From JBFMHD01 sp040752395 [NCBI: Candidatus Hydrogenedentota bacterium] (GTDB lineage Bacteria > JBFMHD01), in NCBI GenBank assembly GCA_040752395.1, contig JBFMHD010000083.1:1-10986 (forward strand): a DNA stretch of 10,986 bases, written 5' to 3'. The notes under the pieces are model-generated. The model saw only the letters and a list, made by a program, of their open reading frames with translations. It made no database searches and had not been told where the DNA came from. The position numbers and the translations under genes were made by a program. Of this stretch, positions 1 to 6,571 are shown in pieces (within the stretch, counting starts at the first letter, position 1; the number at the start of each line of letters is the position of its first letter).

Positions 1-20
1 ACAATGATGATATACCACAT
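1..20 (-). CDS. Start of an unidentified minus-strand gene (partial, runs off the window)
   Basis: An ATG on the minus strand at 20-18 opens a frame reading M-W-Y-I-I-I before the window ends. It is preceded by AGGAGGTGAT at 39-30, which matches the usual 16S rRNA anti-Shine-Dalgarno sequence over ten bases and ends 9 nt before the ATG. The six visible residues are hydrophobic, which would suit a signal peptide or membrane segment, but they are too few to name a family. The gene lies downstream of the methyltransferase gene on the same strand, separated by about 280 nt of repeats and a hairpin, so it is probably transcribed separately. The call rests on the ribosome binding site alone. Confidence 0.5.
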
Positions 21-29
21 ATATTTATA

Positions 30-39
30 ATCACCTCCT
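30..39 (-). promoter_or_regulatory. Strong Shine-Dalgarno site for the edge gene
   Basis: The minus-strand sequence AGGAGGTGAT is a ten-base perfect match to the common 16S rRNA 3' end. It ends 9 nt before the minus ATG at 20-18. It is the strongest ribosome binding site in the window; several other genes here have none that can be recognised. Confidence 0.6.
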
Positions 40-71
40 CTGAAAAACGCTGTAACTCTAATAATTCGGGG

Positions 72-99
72 TACAGGCTACGGGCTACGGACTACAGCC
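72..99. repeat. Four heptanucleotide repeats (TACRGRC-like)
   Basis: Four 7-nt units stand in tandem: TACAGGC, TACGGGC, TACGGAC and TACAGCC. The stretch is GC-rich in an otherwise AT-rich spacer and is followed by the short palindrome AGCCGGCT. No reading frame explains it. Confidence 0.7.
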
Positions 100-124
100 G
101 GCTGGAGCCCGAAGCCTGCTAAAA

Positions 125-145
125 AGTCTTGAGTCTTGAGTCTTG
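125..145. repeat. Three perfect AGTCTTG repeats
   Basis: The heptamer AGTCTTG occurs three times in tandem (125-131, 132-138, 139-145). Two of the copies supply most of the left arm of the hairpin at 131-161. Confidence 0.8.
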
Positions 146-161
146 TTTTGACTCACGACTC
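131..161. terminator. Hairpin, possible bidirectional transcription terminator
   Basis: GAGTCTTGAGTC (131-142) pairs with GACTCACGACTC (150-161) over 12 positions with one T-C mismatch and a 7-nt loop. On the plus strand TTTT follows at 162-165. On the minus strand a run of five T lies a few bases beyond the stem (plus-strand A run at 121-125). The hairpin sits 140-170 nt past the stop of the minus-strand methyltransferase gene. It could end that transcript or simply be a by-product of the tandem repeats. Confidence 0.4.
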
Positions 162-192
162 TTTTCATATCATCTTTAGTTTTTCATATATT

Positions 193-276
193 GTGTAGAG
201 CGCAAAAACCCAAAAACGCAATAACGCAATAACCCAATAACCCAATAACCCAATAACCCAATAGTGTAGAGCGCAA
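193..276. repeat. 8-nt tandem array flanked by a 13-bp direct repeat
   Basis: Eight 8-nt units run from 201 to 264: CGCAAAAA, CCCAAAAA, two CGCAATAA, three CCCAATAA and CCCAATAG. The array is bracketed by two copies of GTGTAGAGCGCAA (193-205 and 264-276), 71 nt apart. The unit length is not a multiple of three and no gene crosses it. It ends 23 nt from the methyltransferase stop codon. Units grade from degenerate on the left to identical on the right, as expected from slippage or recent expansion. Confidence 0.85.
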
Positions 277-285
277 CCCGCGCTC
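269..285. other. Short perfect hairpin downstream of the methyltransferase gene
   Basis: GAGCGC (269-274), a 5-nt loop AACCC and GCGCTC (280-285) form a perfect 6-bp GC-rich stem beginning 14 nt past the methyltransferase stop on the minus strand. The following minus-strand bases are not a T run, so it is not a canonical intrinsic terminator. It may stabilise the 3' end of the mRNA. Confidence 0.4.
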
Positions 286-299
286 ATGGGTACTCCTCA

Positions 300-1148
300 T
301 TATATTCCTTTTTTTTGTGCCAAAAAAATAAAAAAGCCGGGGAAATACTGTTTATTTTTCAAATGATGCATTGCAATTTCATAATATTCCTTTTCCATGT
401 CAATTAATTCTTTAAGCGTTTTTATGGGTTTGAAATGGTTGATAGATGTAGAAATCAAATCCATCCCCGTATCATCAAGAACTGGCAGCATTTCCTCCAG
501 AGTATGCTGTGTTTCATAGGGATGAAGCACCTGGTCGTAGAACCAGGAGAGAATCTGTCTATCATCTTTTACGTGCGACTGTAGTTGACGATAGCGCTTC
601 AACATATCTTCTTCCGTTGCACCGTTAATTTTCATATTATTAAAATATTCAAGAAAAGGCTGACGGCCGTATTTGTGATACAGCCCGATCATAACGTGTC
701 CGCCGCAGCGTACAAACTTTTCGCAAAGTATCCTTACCGCAAGCTTGCAGTTATTTGTGTGGTGAAGCACTCCAAATGAGATAACAACATCGAATGGCTT
801 TAAGGGTTCATATAAAAAAAGGTCTTGTTCACTGAAAGATGTTGAGAGTTTCATAGCTTTGGCTACTTCTTTTGCGATATTTATAGCAACGGGGTTGAAA
901 TCAATTCCTGTAACGGAAGCATTAAAAAGATAACTGATTGAGTTGCACAGCCATCCCGTGCCGCATCCTATTTCGAGAACAGAGACATCCCTGCCGAGCA
1001 GTTTAGAAAGACCAGGATAAAGATCATTAGTGGTTCTCTTGTAGACAGCATTTATTTCTTCTTCCAGGTTACTTCTGCAATTGAAAGGCAGAGATTTATA
1101 GAAATTAAGCACCTCAGGATTAGCATACGTTGTTTGTTGCATATACAT
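300..1148 (-). CDS. Class I SAM-dependent methyltransferase
   Basis: This 282-residue cytoplasmic protein has the Rossmann methyltransferase fold. The SAM-binding motif I is VLEIGCGTG at residues 57-65. The acidic motif II residue is D83 within GIDFNP. A further acidic QD lies at 108-109, and motif IV is the VVISFGVLHHT segment at 121-131. A later segment, WFYDQVLHPYETQHT, resembles one seen in methyltransferases of polysaccharide and lipid loci. Length is normal for the UbiE/COQ5-like group. The substrate cannot be read from the sequence; a sugar, lipid or small glycan intermediate would fit the neighbours. No clear Shine-Dalgarno precedes the ATG at 1148-1146, and a second ATG two codons later is an alternative start. 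The gene diverges from the SGNH hydrolase gene across an AT-rich spacer of about 120 nt. Confidence 0.9.
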   Translation of the reverse strand: MYMQQTTYANPEVLNFYKSLPFNCRSNLEEEINAVYKRTTNDLYPGLSKLLGRDVSVLEIGCGTGWLCNSISYLFNASVTGIDFNPVAINIAKEVAKAMKLSTSFSEQDLFLYEPLKPFDVVISFGVLHHTNNCKLAVRILCEKFVRCGGHVMIGLYHKYGRQPFLEYFNNMKINGATEEDMLKRYRQLQSHVKDDRQILSWFYDQVLHPYETQHTLEEMLPVLDDTGMDLISTSINHFKPIKTLKELIDMEKEYYEIAMHHLKNKQYFPGFFIFLAQKKGI

Positions 1149-1173
1149 TTTAACCAGTCTGATGCAGATTATT

Positions 1174-1214
1174 TATTGACAATTTGAATAATATAATTAG
1201 TATTGTGTCAATAT
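1174..1214. promoter_or_regulatory. Divergent promoter region with facing TTGACA boxes
   Basis: A plus-strand TTGACA lies at 1176-1181 and a minus-strand TTGACA at 1211-1206, so the two -35-like boxes face each other. They form an imperfect inverted repeat (TATTGACAAT against ATTGTGTCAATA). For the plus strand, TAGTAT at 1198-1203 gives a 16-nt spacing and would start a leader of about 60 nt for the SGNH gene. A perfect TATAAT at 1192-1197 is too close to the plus TTGACA for a standard promoter. The minus-strand -10 for the methyltransferase is unclear. Confidence 0.4.
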
Positions 1215-1260
1215 TTATCCTTTTAATAATCTATTCGTATTTTTGTTTTTGATTTTCTTA

Positions 1261-1268
1261 AAAGGAGG
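1261..1268 (+). promoter_or_regulatory. Shine-Dalgarno that decides the SGNH start
   Basis: AAAGGAGG at 1261-1268 sits 4 nt before the TTG at 1273-1275. An upstream in-frame TTG at 1243 would place this site inside the coding region and has no such site of its own, so the start at 1273 is preferred. Confidence 0.65.
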
Positions 1269-1272
1269 CGCT

Positions 1273-2382
1273 TTGATAGTAAAATTAATTGTTATTATAT
1301 TAATAACAGCTGTTATTTTTGAGATTATTTTTCGGGTACGAAGATATGTAACCCATACGCCGCGCGACGCAAGGGCGCTGCTTTCTCTTTACAATGAGGA
1401 GAGAGATAAAGCGATTCAGTACTTTAAAGATGAATATAAATTACAGTTCGATATAGACCCTTATCTTTTTATTAAGTTGAAACCGAATCAGAAATATAAA
1501 ACTATACGGATAAATTCTCTGGGGTTCAGGGATGATGAAATTTCCGAAAAAAAATCATTGAATGAATACAGGGTATTATTTCTCGGCGGATCTTCCGCAT
1601 GGGGTGTCGGAAGTATTGACAATAAAATTACACTTCCAAAAATTCTGGAGAATAAATTAAATTCGACTTACGCTGACAAAAAACATACAGTTATTAACGC
1701 TGCCTGCCCGGGCTATGTATCAGACCAGGAATTGATATTGCTTTTAAGGATGCTTGACCGATACAAGATTGACCTAGTCATAGATTTCAACGGTTTTAAT
1801 GACTTTTACACGCTGTATAAAAATCCGCCTGGTTATCCTTGCCATTATTCACGAATGTACGCCATATACAAGTTATTAGCTCCTATCAAACGGATAATTG
1901 GTTCATCTGAACTGCTTTATTATTTAAATGAGAACATAATCAAACCGTTTATTACAGTCGATATTGCTTCTATAACCATAACAAAAATAGAAGATGCAGC
2001 AGTACACTATGTTAACAACTGCTTGACAATGTCGCTGCTTGCGAAATCGAGGGGCATAGATGTAGTTATTGTTTTACAGCCGATTGTGGGTTCGAAAAAA
2101 GTTAAAACCGAAGAAGAAAAGAACAATATGACAAGTAATGAAATTGAGCTTGCGAATAAAATCTATGCCCGTTATAGAGAATATTTCAACAAATTGTCGT
2201 TAAATGATAACTTGTCTTTTTTAGATTTAAGCAATGTTTTTGATAATGAAACCCGCACTATTTTTATTGACAGGGCTCACTTTACAGGAAAAGATACGGA
2301 AACTTTGGCCGATAATATCCTGAAAACAATTAAAGATAAGAAATTAACGGTCAAAAGTAATTATAGGATTCCAATCACTTGA
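1273..2382 (+). CDS. SGNH/GDSL-type hydrolase or acyltransferase with N-terminal membrane anchor
   Basis: From the TTG at 1273 this is a 369-residue protein. Residues 2-20 form one hydrophobic segment followed by basic residues, consistent with an inner-membrane anchor. The hallmark INSLGFR segment (80-86) precedes the catalytic domain. Block I is GGSSAWG (nucleophile probably S107), block II is CPGYVS (G147), block III is NGFND (N176) and block V is DRAH (D333 and H336). All four catalytic or oxyanion blocks are present, so the enzyme is probably active. Known members hydrolyse esters or move acyl groups, often acetyl on polysaccharides; the substrate here is unknown. The sulfatase-fold gene starts 4 nt after its stop, so the two are almost surely co-transcribed. 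A broken relative lies at 8112-8930. Confidence 0.8.
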   Translation: MIVKLIVIILITAVIFEIIFRVRRYVTHTPRDARALLSLYNEERDKAIQYFKDEYKLQFDIDPYLFIKLKPNQKYKTIRINSLGFRDDEISEKKSLNEYRVLFLGGSSAWGVGSIDNKITLPKILENKLNSTYADKKHTVINAACPGYVSDQELILLLRMLDRYKIDLVIDFNGFNDFYTLYKNPPGYPCHYSRMYAIYKLLAPIKRIIGSSELLYYLNENIIKPFITVDIASITITKIEDAAVHYVNNCLTMSLLAKSRGIDVVIVLQPIVGSKKVKTEEEKNNMTSNEIELANKIYARYREYFNKLSLNDNLSFLDLSNVFDNETRTIFIDRAHFTGKDTETLADNILKTIKDKKLTVKSNYRIPIT

Positions 2383-2386
2383 CGAT

Positions 2387-3664
2387 ATGAACTACCCAAA
2401 TATTTTATTAATCAGTTTAGATGAGTTGGTTCCTTCGAGACTCGGGTGTTATGGTAATAAAAGAAAAACCTCGCCGAACATAGACGTTATTGCGAGTGAA
2501 GGCACAATGTTTTTAAACTGCATAAGTCATGCAACCTATACTTCACCTTCTCATATGTCCATTATGACCTCTCAATTGCCTTCCACTCACGGCCTTATGC
2601 TGGACAAGAATTACCCTATAACTGACGTTCGGCTGGCAAAAGTTTTAAAAGGGCTGGGTTATTCGACGGTTGGTTTTACAGGAGGCGGTTTTATAACGGG
2701 TTCACTTGGTTTTTCAGACGGGTTTAACCTATATGATGAATACAAGAAACTCGGTGGCAAGGACGCACCGGTTATTACGGAAAGAACTTTGAAGTGGCTC
2801 TTAGAAAATCACAAAAAGAAACAACCGTTTTTTCTCTTTTTCCATATTTATACAATCCACTGGCCTTATAATGACAGGTATTATCTGTCTGAACTTTCGG
2901 AGAATTCAAGCGAGATTGATAGACAAAAAGCCGCTTATGACGGCGGCGTGAGGAATGCCGACATTCATTTGGAAAAAATATTTTCTTTTCTGAGAAAAGA
3001 AGGGCTGATTGACAATACAATAATCGTGATCTTAAGTGATCACGGCACTGTTCTTTCAAGACCCGAATATTATTTTGCGAATAACGGTAATTGCCTTTAC
3101 GATGAGATAATAAAAGTTCCGTTGATTATCCGATACCCGAAGGTTATACCTGCAAATGTACGCATTGAGAGGCAGTCACGTTTAATCGACGTGTTTCCGA
3201 CACTGTTAGAACTGATTGATCCGTCATTATTAATCAGAGATGAAATTAATAAGCTTCATTTGATGGGCAGATCACTCGTTCCTCTTGCTTGCGGTAAACC
3301 CGATCTTCATAATCGTGATGCGATAAGCGAGACTCTTTATTGGGGTCCGGAAAGAAAATCAATACGCACTGAAACCGGTATGAAACTAATACTTACTCCG
3401 AATCCGGATGATGTGAGGATAACCGAATTTCCCGATAAAGCCCGCGTTGATACCCCAAGATACGAGCTTTATAACATTAATGATGACCCGGAAGAAAAAA
3501 AAGATTTATCATCTGATATGCCGGATATTGTCAAAATGCTTGAACAGAAATTAGAACCCGTGCTGATAAAAGAGAAAGAAACGCTTGCTAAATTGAGATT
3601 TCAAATTATACCCAATATTTCAAGAAAAATAAAGAAACAGCTGCGATCACTTGGATATATCTAA
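2387..3664 (+). CDS. Sulfatase-fold (alkaline phosphatase superfamily) hydrolase or transferase with altered active site
   Basis: The 425-residue protein begins with the sulfatase N-terminal motif (ILLISLDE, metal ligand D12) and GCYGN at 20-24. The segment TSPSHMSIMTS (52-62) aligns with the C-x-P-S-R formylglycine signature, but the nucleophile position holds Thr52 rather than Cys or Ser. The second metal motif, SDHG (D218, H219), is intact. The usual GHGxxLYDE motif reads NNGNCLYDE (232-240), with Asn233 in the usual His position. HWPY at 158-161 and the C-terminal YELYNINDDPEE are family-typical. No signal peptide or membrane segment is visible. With Thr as nucleophile, maturation to formylglycine is not possible; Thr nucleophiles are known in phosphoethanolamine and phosphoglycerol transferases of this superfamily. 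Sulfatase, phosphodiesterase and transferase activity all remain open. The gene follows the SGNH gene by 4 nt and has no good Shine-Dalgarno, suggesting translational coupling. Confidence 0.8.
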   Translation: MNYPNILLISLDELVPSRLGCYGNKRKTSPNIDVIASEGTMFLNCISHATYTSPSHMSIMTSQLPSTHGLMLDKNYPITDVRLAKVLKGLGYSTVGFTGGGFITGSLGFSDGFNLYDEYKKLGGKDAPVITERTLKWLLENHKKKQPFFLFFHIYTIHWPYNDRYYLSELSENSSEIDRQKAAYDGGVRNADIHLEKIFSFLRKEGLIDNTIIVILSDHGTVLSRPEYYFANNGNCLYDEIIKVPLIIRYPKVIPANVRIERQSRLIDVFPTLLELIDPSLLIRDEINKLHLMGRSLVPLACGKPDLHNRDAISETLYWGPERKSIRTETGMKLILTPNPDDVRITEFPDKARVDTPRYELYNINDDPEEKKDLSSDMPDIVKMLEQKLEPVLIKEKETLAKLRFQIIPNISRKIKKQLRSLGYI

Positions 3665-4597
3665 TTTTGCATGCCGGAACCTGCTCTTTTTTATATATAG
3701 TGCATTGATCATAAAAGCAATAAAAAAACTGTAAGACACGAATCTGGTCACTATCATTGAACAGATGATCACAGCAGAATCAATCTTTGCTTTCTTGAAA
3801 AAGTATATCATTGCTATTTCAAGTACCCCTATGTTGTTGATTGTAATAGGAATGATACTTGCCACCCTTGATATTGTGTGCAGAAAAAAAATATCGGTCA
3901 GAGTTGGTGAAATACCAAACATCGTAAGTGCAAAGTAAACTCTTATTGTTATTATAATAGCACGTATGAGCTTGAGCAGAAAATTATAGACAAGGATTCT
4001 TTTGTGATACCTCATTAAAAAAGGCAGGCTGTCAAGAGTATCTATCACAGTTTCGATTCTATGTTTTTCGAGAATGTACCTTATATATTTCCGCACCGGT
4101 GCTGATAAAATAAGCGTTAGAAGAATAAAAAATAATGCTATTACGCAGGACGTTATCTGTTTGAAAGCCGATGGGAAATCGTAGATGAGGATTCCTATTA
4201 ATGAAATTATAAGCGACACAATGAACGCAGATAGTTTGTCAATCCCGAGGATACCTATGCTCTGAGTTGGGGGGACGTTGTATTTTTTTAACAGCATAGC
4301 GATGGTTGCTTCGCCTATCTGCCCGGGGGTCAATGCTCCGATAAGGATGCTTGTAAAATATTCATGTGAAAAATCGACAAGTTTTAGTTTCTGGAAAGGC
4401 ATGAATAATACCCACTGATTTACGGCTCCGATTAAGAAATAAACAACGTTCACTATGAAAACTGGTATAAGCATCCAGAGATCGCCGTGGGATAAGATAT
4501 CCAATATTGAGGACAAACCGATTTTTCTAATGATAAGAAATACTATAAGTAATGTCAGAAGTATCTTTAATAATATAATTAATTTCTTATTTTTCAT
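3647..4597 (-). CDS. Flippase-like integral membrane protein (lysylphosphatidylglycerol synthase TM / UPF0104 family)
   Basis: The 316-residue protein is almost entirely hydrophobic, with membrane segments around residues 5-23, 41-63, 80-100, 122-140, 149-166, 205-226, 236-256 and 275-300. The family signatures are ILIGALTPGQIGEA (84-97) and IIPITINNIGVLE (248-260). This family includes the flippase domain of MprF and AglD-like proteins; members near glycosyltransferases are thought to move lipid-linked intermediates or phospholipids, but many are uncharacterised. The 3' end overlaps the convergent sulfatase-fold gene by 18 nt. The ATG at 4597-4595 has no recognisable Shine-Dalgarno. A truncated paralogue at 10452-10727 has the same C-terminal motif, INNIG/FNNIG followed by AMIYFF. 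Transport substrate unknown. Confidence 0.85.
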   Translation of the reverse strand: MKNKKLIILLKILLTLLIVFLIIRKIGLSSILDILSHGDLWMLIPVFIVNVVYFLIGAVNQWVLFMPFQKLKLVDFSHEYFTSILIGALTPGQIGEATIAMLLKKYNVPPTQSIGILGIDKLSAFIVSLIISLIGILIYDFPSAFKQITSCVIALFFILLTLILSAPVRKYIRYILEKHRIETVIDTLDSLPFLMRYHKRILVYNFLLKLIRAIIITIRVYFALTMFGISPTLTDIFFLHTISRVASIIPITINNIGVLEIAMIYFFKKAKIDSAVIICSMIVTRFVSYSFFIAFMINALYIKKSRFRHAKLDISK

Positions 4598-4679
4598 GAG
4601 TAATTTTCAGCATTAACTGATTTATGTAAAATTTAATTTTATATTTTAAATATCCTAACCCGAATAAATCGGAAAAGAA

Positions 4680-4804
4680 ATTTTACCACGGAATAATCGG
4701 AAAAACACCAGACACGGGATCATTCCAGCATTATCGGATTGAATTTTATTGAAATACAGAAAAATATTCCGTGTTTCAGTAATTCTATGTTTCTGTGGTA
4801 AAAT
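4680..4804. repeat. Imperfect inverted repeat, possible small non-autonomous element
   Basis: ATTTTACCACGGAA (4680-4693) and TTCTGTGGTAAAAT (4791-4804) are inverted copies with one mismatch in 14. Inside them, partial complementarity continues (GACACGGGAT near 4711 against ATTCCGTGTT near 4766). The whole is about 125 nt with ends resembling TTTTACCAC. It lies between two genes and has no coding frame. It may be a MITE-like element, an intergenic repeat of the ACCACRGA type, or a chance structure. Confidence 0.45.
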
Positions 4805-4849
4805 ATTTTTGCTAAAAATGTCAAGATTTTATTTGTAAGGTACTAAAGA

Positions 4850-4918
4850 GGCGGACTTATATTTCAGCCGGATGCGTGAGCGGGTACCGGATGTCCGCGA
4901 TAAACCGTCTCCATTTTT
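4850..4918 (-). terminator. GC-rich structured block after the GT-C gene, possible terminator
   Basis: Just past the minus-strand stop at 4923 lies a locally GC-rich stretch. On the minus strand GCGGAC can pair with GTCCGC about 40 nt later, with two CCGG tetramers in the loop able to pair with each other, followed by CTCTTT. The T run is short, so termination is uncertain; a folded 3' end is the safer reading. Confidence 0.3.
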
Positions 4919-4922
4919 TATC

Positions 4923-6527
4923 TCATTTGGCATAATATAAAAACAAGCGCGAAAATTTTATGATTGAATAAATTAAAATAAAATAGAATAGAGATGCAAA
5001 GCACATTTGGAGCGTTAAACATTTTATAAATAAATTTTTACCAAGATAGGAAATTACGTTTGTTATAGTCACTTCATCCTTGATTATAAAAGCATATAAC
5101 GTATTTAATCCCAGCACCTCGGGAATGGTTTTAACAAAAACGGCCGAAGCGCCGGTTTTGGCGATTAATTCCTTGATTGAATATATTATTGCGGAAGATC
5201 CTCTCGGTATCTGCTCGGCTACTGCGCCTATATACCCGAATATCATTGATAAAGTCCAGATCGATTTTTCTAAAGCAGGCGGCAGAAATGCAAAAAGAAC
5301 GGGATAGAGCAGAACAAACACCGGTATTAAAAGAATCTGATATCGAGGACCCAAACCTGACGTGGCTGAGGCACCGCCGCCTCCTAAAAAAGCCAGAAAA
5401 AAATAATAAAGTAAAACGAAGAGCAGATATAACGACGTCTCAGGTTTAGATACCATAGCATATATTGATGACAATCTGTAAAAAATTATGCTGAAAATTA
5501 TGAAGAAACCGCCAGGGAAATAAACATAAAATCCGTGCGACAAAGATATACAGTCGGATAACCACGCTTTAACGGATTTTTTATTTAAAAAATATTTCAA
5601 TGTCAGCACCCCGGATAAGCCAAATTTTTTGTCGTCTTTAAGGCTTTTACCTTCGCCGATTAAAAGATACTTCATTCTGTCTTTTGAAACACGCGACTGC
5701 ATTGCCACACTGATTTGAGGGTTGCCATATTCATAATATTCCAATCTTAAATCATAAGAGCTTCTGATGGGAGAACCGAATACGGCATAATGATAAAAAC
5801 AAAGCGTCAATATCGGGATTATAAATCCGGATAGAAAATATAAAGAAGCTAAATTACGGCTCTTCCATAAAATACAAAGAAAAAGAGCAAAACCATAAAT
5901 GCTATACTCGTATCGCATCAGGCCCATTAGACCGCTTATAAATCCAAGGAACGCAGGGGTGAGATAATCTTTTGTGTTAAACTTCATTCCCCGTTTCTTT
6001 ATTATGTAAACCGATAACAAAATAACAAAAATGCTGAACGGTATTCTGGCTTCGCCTACCGCAAAAGAAAAAAAGTACGTGCCGAAACCAAAAAGCATCA
6101 GTGTCCTAAATTTCTGGGATAGAGTTATTCGGTAAAAAGATAGAATCCTACTGAATACCACGAGAGATAAACAGGATAAAGGTATTGATATGAAGATCTC
6201 TGATAAATAATTGAAATAAACCAATTGCTTCAGGTATGAGAGATGGGTGAGAAAAGATCTGAATATCCAATATAAAGGAACCAGAAAAATAACGCTGCCG
6301 GGAGCGTGCCCAGCATAAAAGTTGCCTTTATTGAAAGATACTTCGACATATCCGTATATATCAGGTCTTGATAAGGTTAAAGAGTGGTTGTTAACAATTG
6401 AAATGGAAAGGTCAAGTAGATTGAACCAGCCGCCGTTTATCTGTAAGGGATGAATAAAAAGAAGATAGAACAAATATGAAAAAATGAAGATGTTCAACTC
6501 TCTTTTATTGAAAATCCTATTTTTCAT
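4923..6527 (-). CDS. GT-C type integral membrane glycosyltransferase (GT39/ArnT-like)
   Basis: The 534-residue protein has about ten or more hydrophobic segments (for example near residues 11-27, 77-92, 108-128, 143-158, 160-176, 190-203, 210-222, 228-248, 334-350, 364-382, 395-415 and 505-525). The first periplasmic loop carries D39 in LLDLS and the motif YAGHAPG (71-77), matching the D/E...K/HxPPG region of polyprenyl-phosphate-sugar-dependent transferases. Later marks are RYEYSIYGF (205-213), YAVFGSP (247-253) and GLGPRYQ (391-397), typical of the same bacterial GT-C group. Such enzymes move a sugar from a lipid-phosphate donor to a lipid or protein acceptor on the outer face of the inner membrane. 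Donor and acceptor are unknown. No Shine-Dalgarno is evident before the ATG at 6527-6525; a palindrome lies about 45 nt upstream. Confidence 0.75.
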   Translation of the reverse strand: MKNRIFNKRELNIFIFSYLFYLLFIHPLQINGGWFNLLDLSISIVNNHSLTLSRPDIYGYVEVSFNKGNFYAGHAPGSVIFLVPLYWIFRSFLTHLSYLKQLVYFNYLSEIFISIPLSCLSLVVFSRILSFYRITLSQKFRTLMLFGFGTYFFSFAVGEARIPFSIFVILLSVYIIKKRGMKFNTKDYLTPAFLGFISGLMGLMRYEYSIYGFALFLCILWKSRNLASLYFLSGFIIPILTLCFYHYAVFGSPIRSSYDLRLEYYEYGNPQISVAMQSRVSKDRMKYLLIGEGKSLKDDKKFGLSGVLTLKYFLNKKSVKAWLSDCISLSHGFYVYFPGGFFIIFSIIFYRLSSIYAMVSKPETSLYLLFVLLYYFFLAFLGGGGASATSGLGPRYQILLIPVFVLLYPVLFAFLPPALEKSIWTLSMIFGYIGAVAEQIPRGSSAIIYSIKELIAKTGASAVFVKTIPEVLGLNTLYAFIIKDEVTITNVISYLGKNLFIKCLTLQMCFASLFYFILIYSIIKFSRLFLYYAK

Positions 6528-6571
6528 AATATCGAAGAGCCCGTTGCATGAGTTAGCAAACAGACTTATAC

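Larger units (their letters stand above)
4598..4922. other. 325-nt intergenic spacer between the GT-C and flippase genes
   Basis: No coding frame is supported. Apart from the inverted repeat at 4680-4804 and the GC-rich block at 4850-4918 (separate entries), it holds an imperfect direct repeat: GAATAAATCGGAAAAG at 4662-4677 and GAATAATCGGAAAAAC at 4691-4706. The part nearest the flippase start is very AT-rich and could hold its promoter, but no convincing -35/-10 pair stands out. Confidence 0.6.

Noticed and set aside
193-276. CRISPR array
   Set aside because: Units are only 8 nt and directly adjacent with no unique spacers, and no cas genes are present.
1243-1272. Earlier TTG start for the SGNH gene
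   Set aside because: It has no Shine-Dalgarno, and AAAGGAGG would be inside the gene; the TTG at 1273 has that site at a usable distance and starts just before the membrane anchor.
2775-3059. Antisense open frame within the sulfatase-fold gene
   Set aside because: The translation is basic and low in recognisable structure, lies wholly opposite a conserved gene and has no start signals.
5080-5449. Plus-strand open frames opposite the GT-C gene
   Set aside because: They lie opposite a strongly conserved membrane protein and have no family features or start signals.
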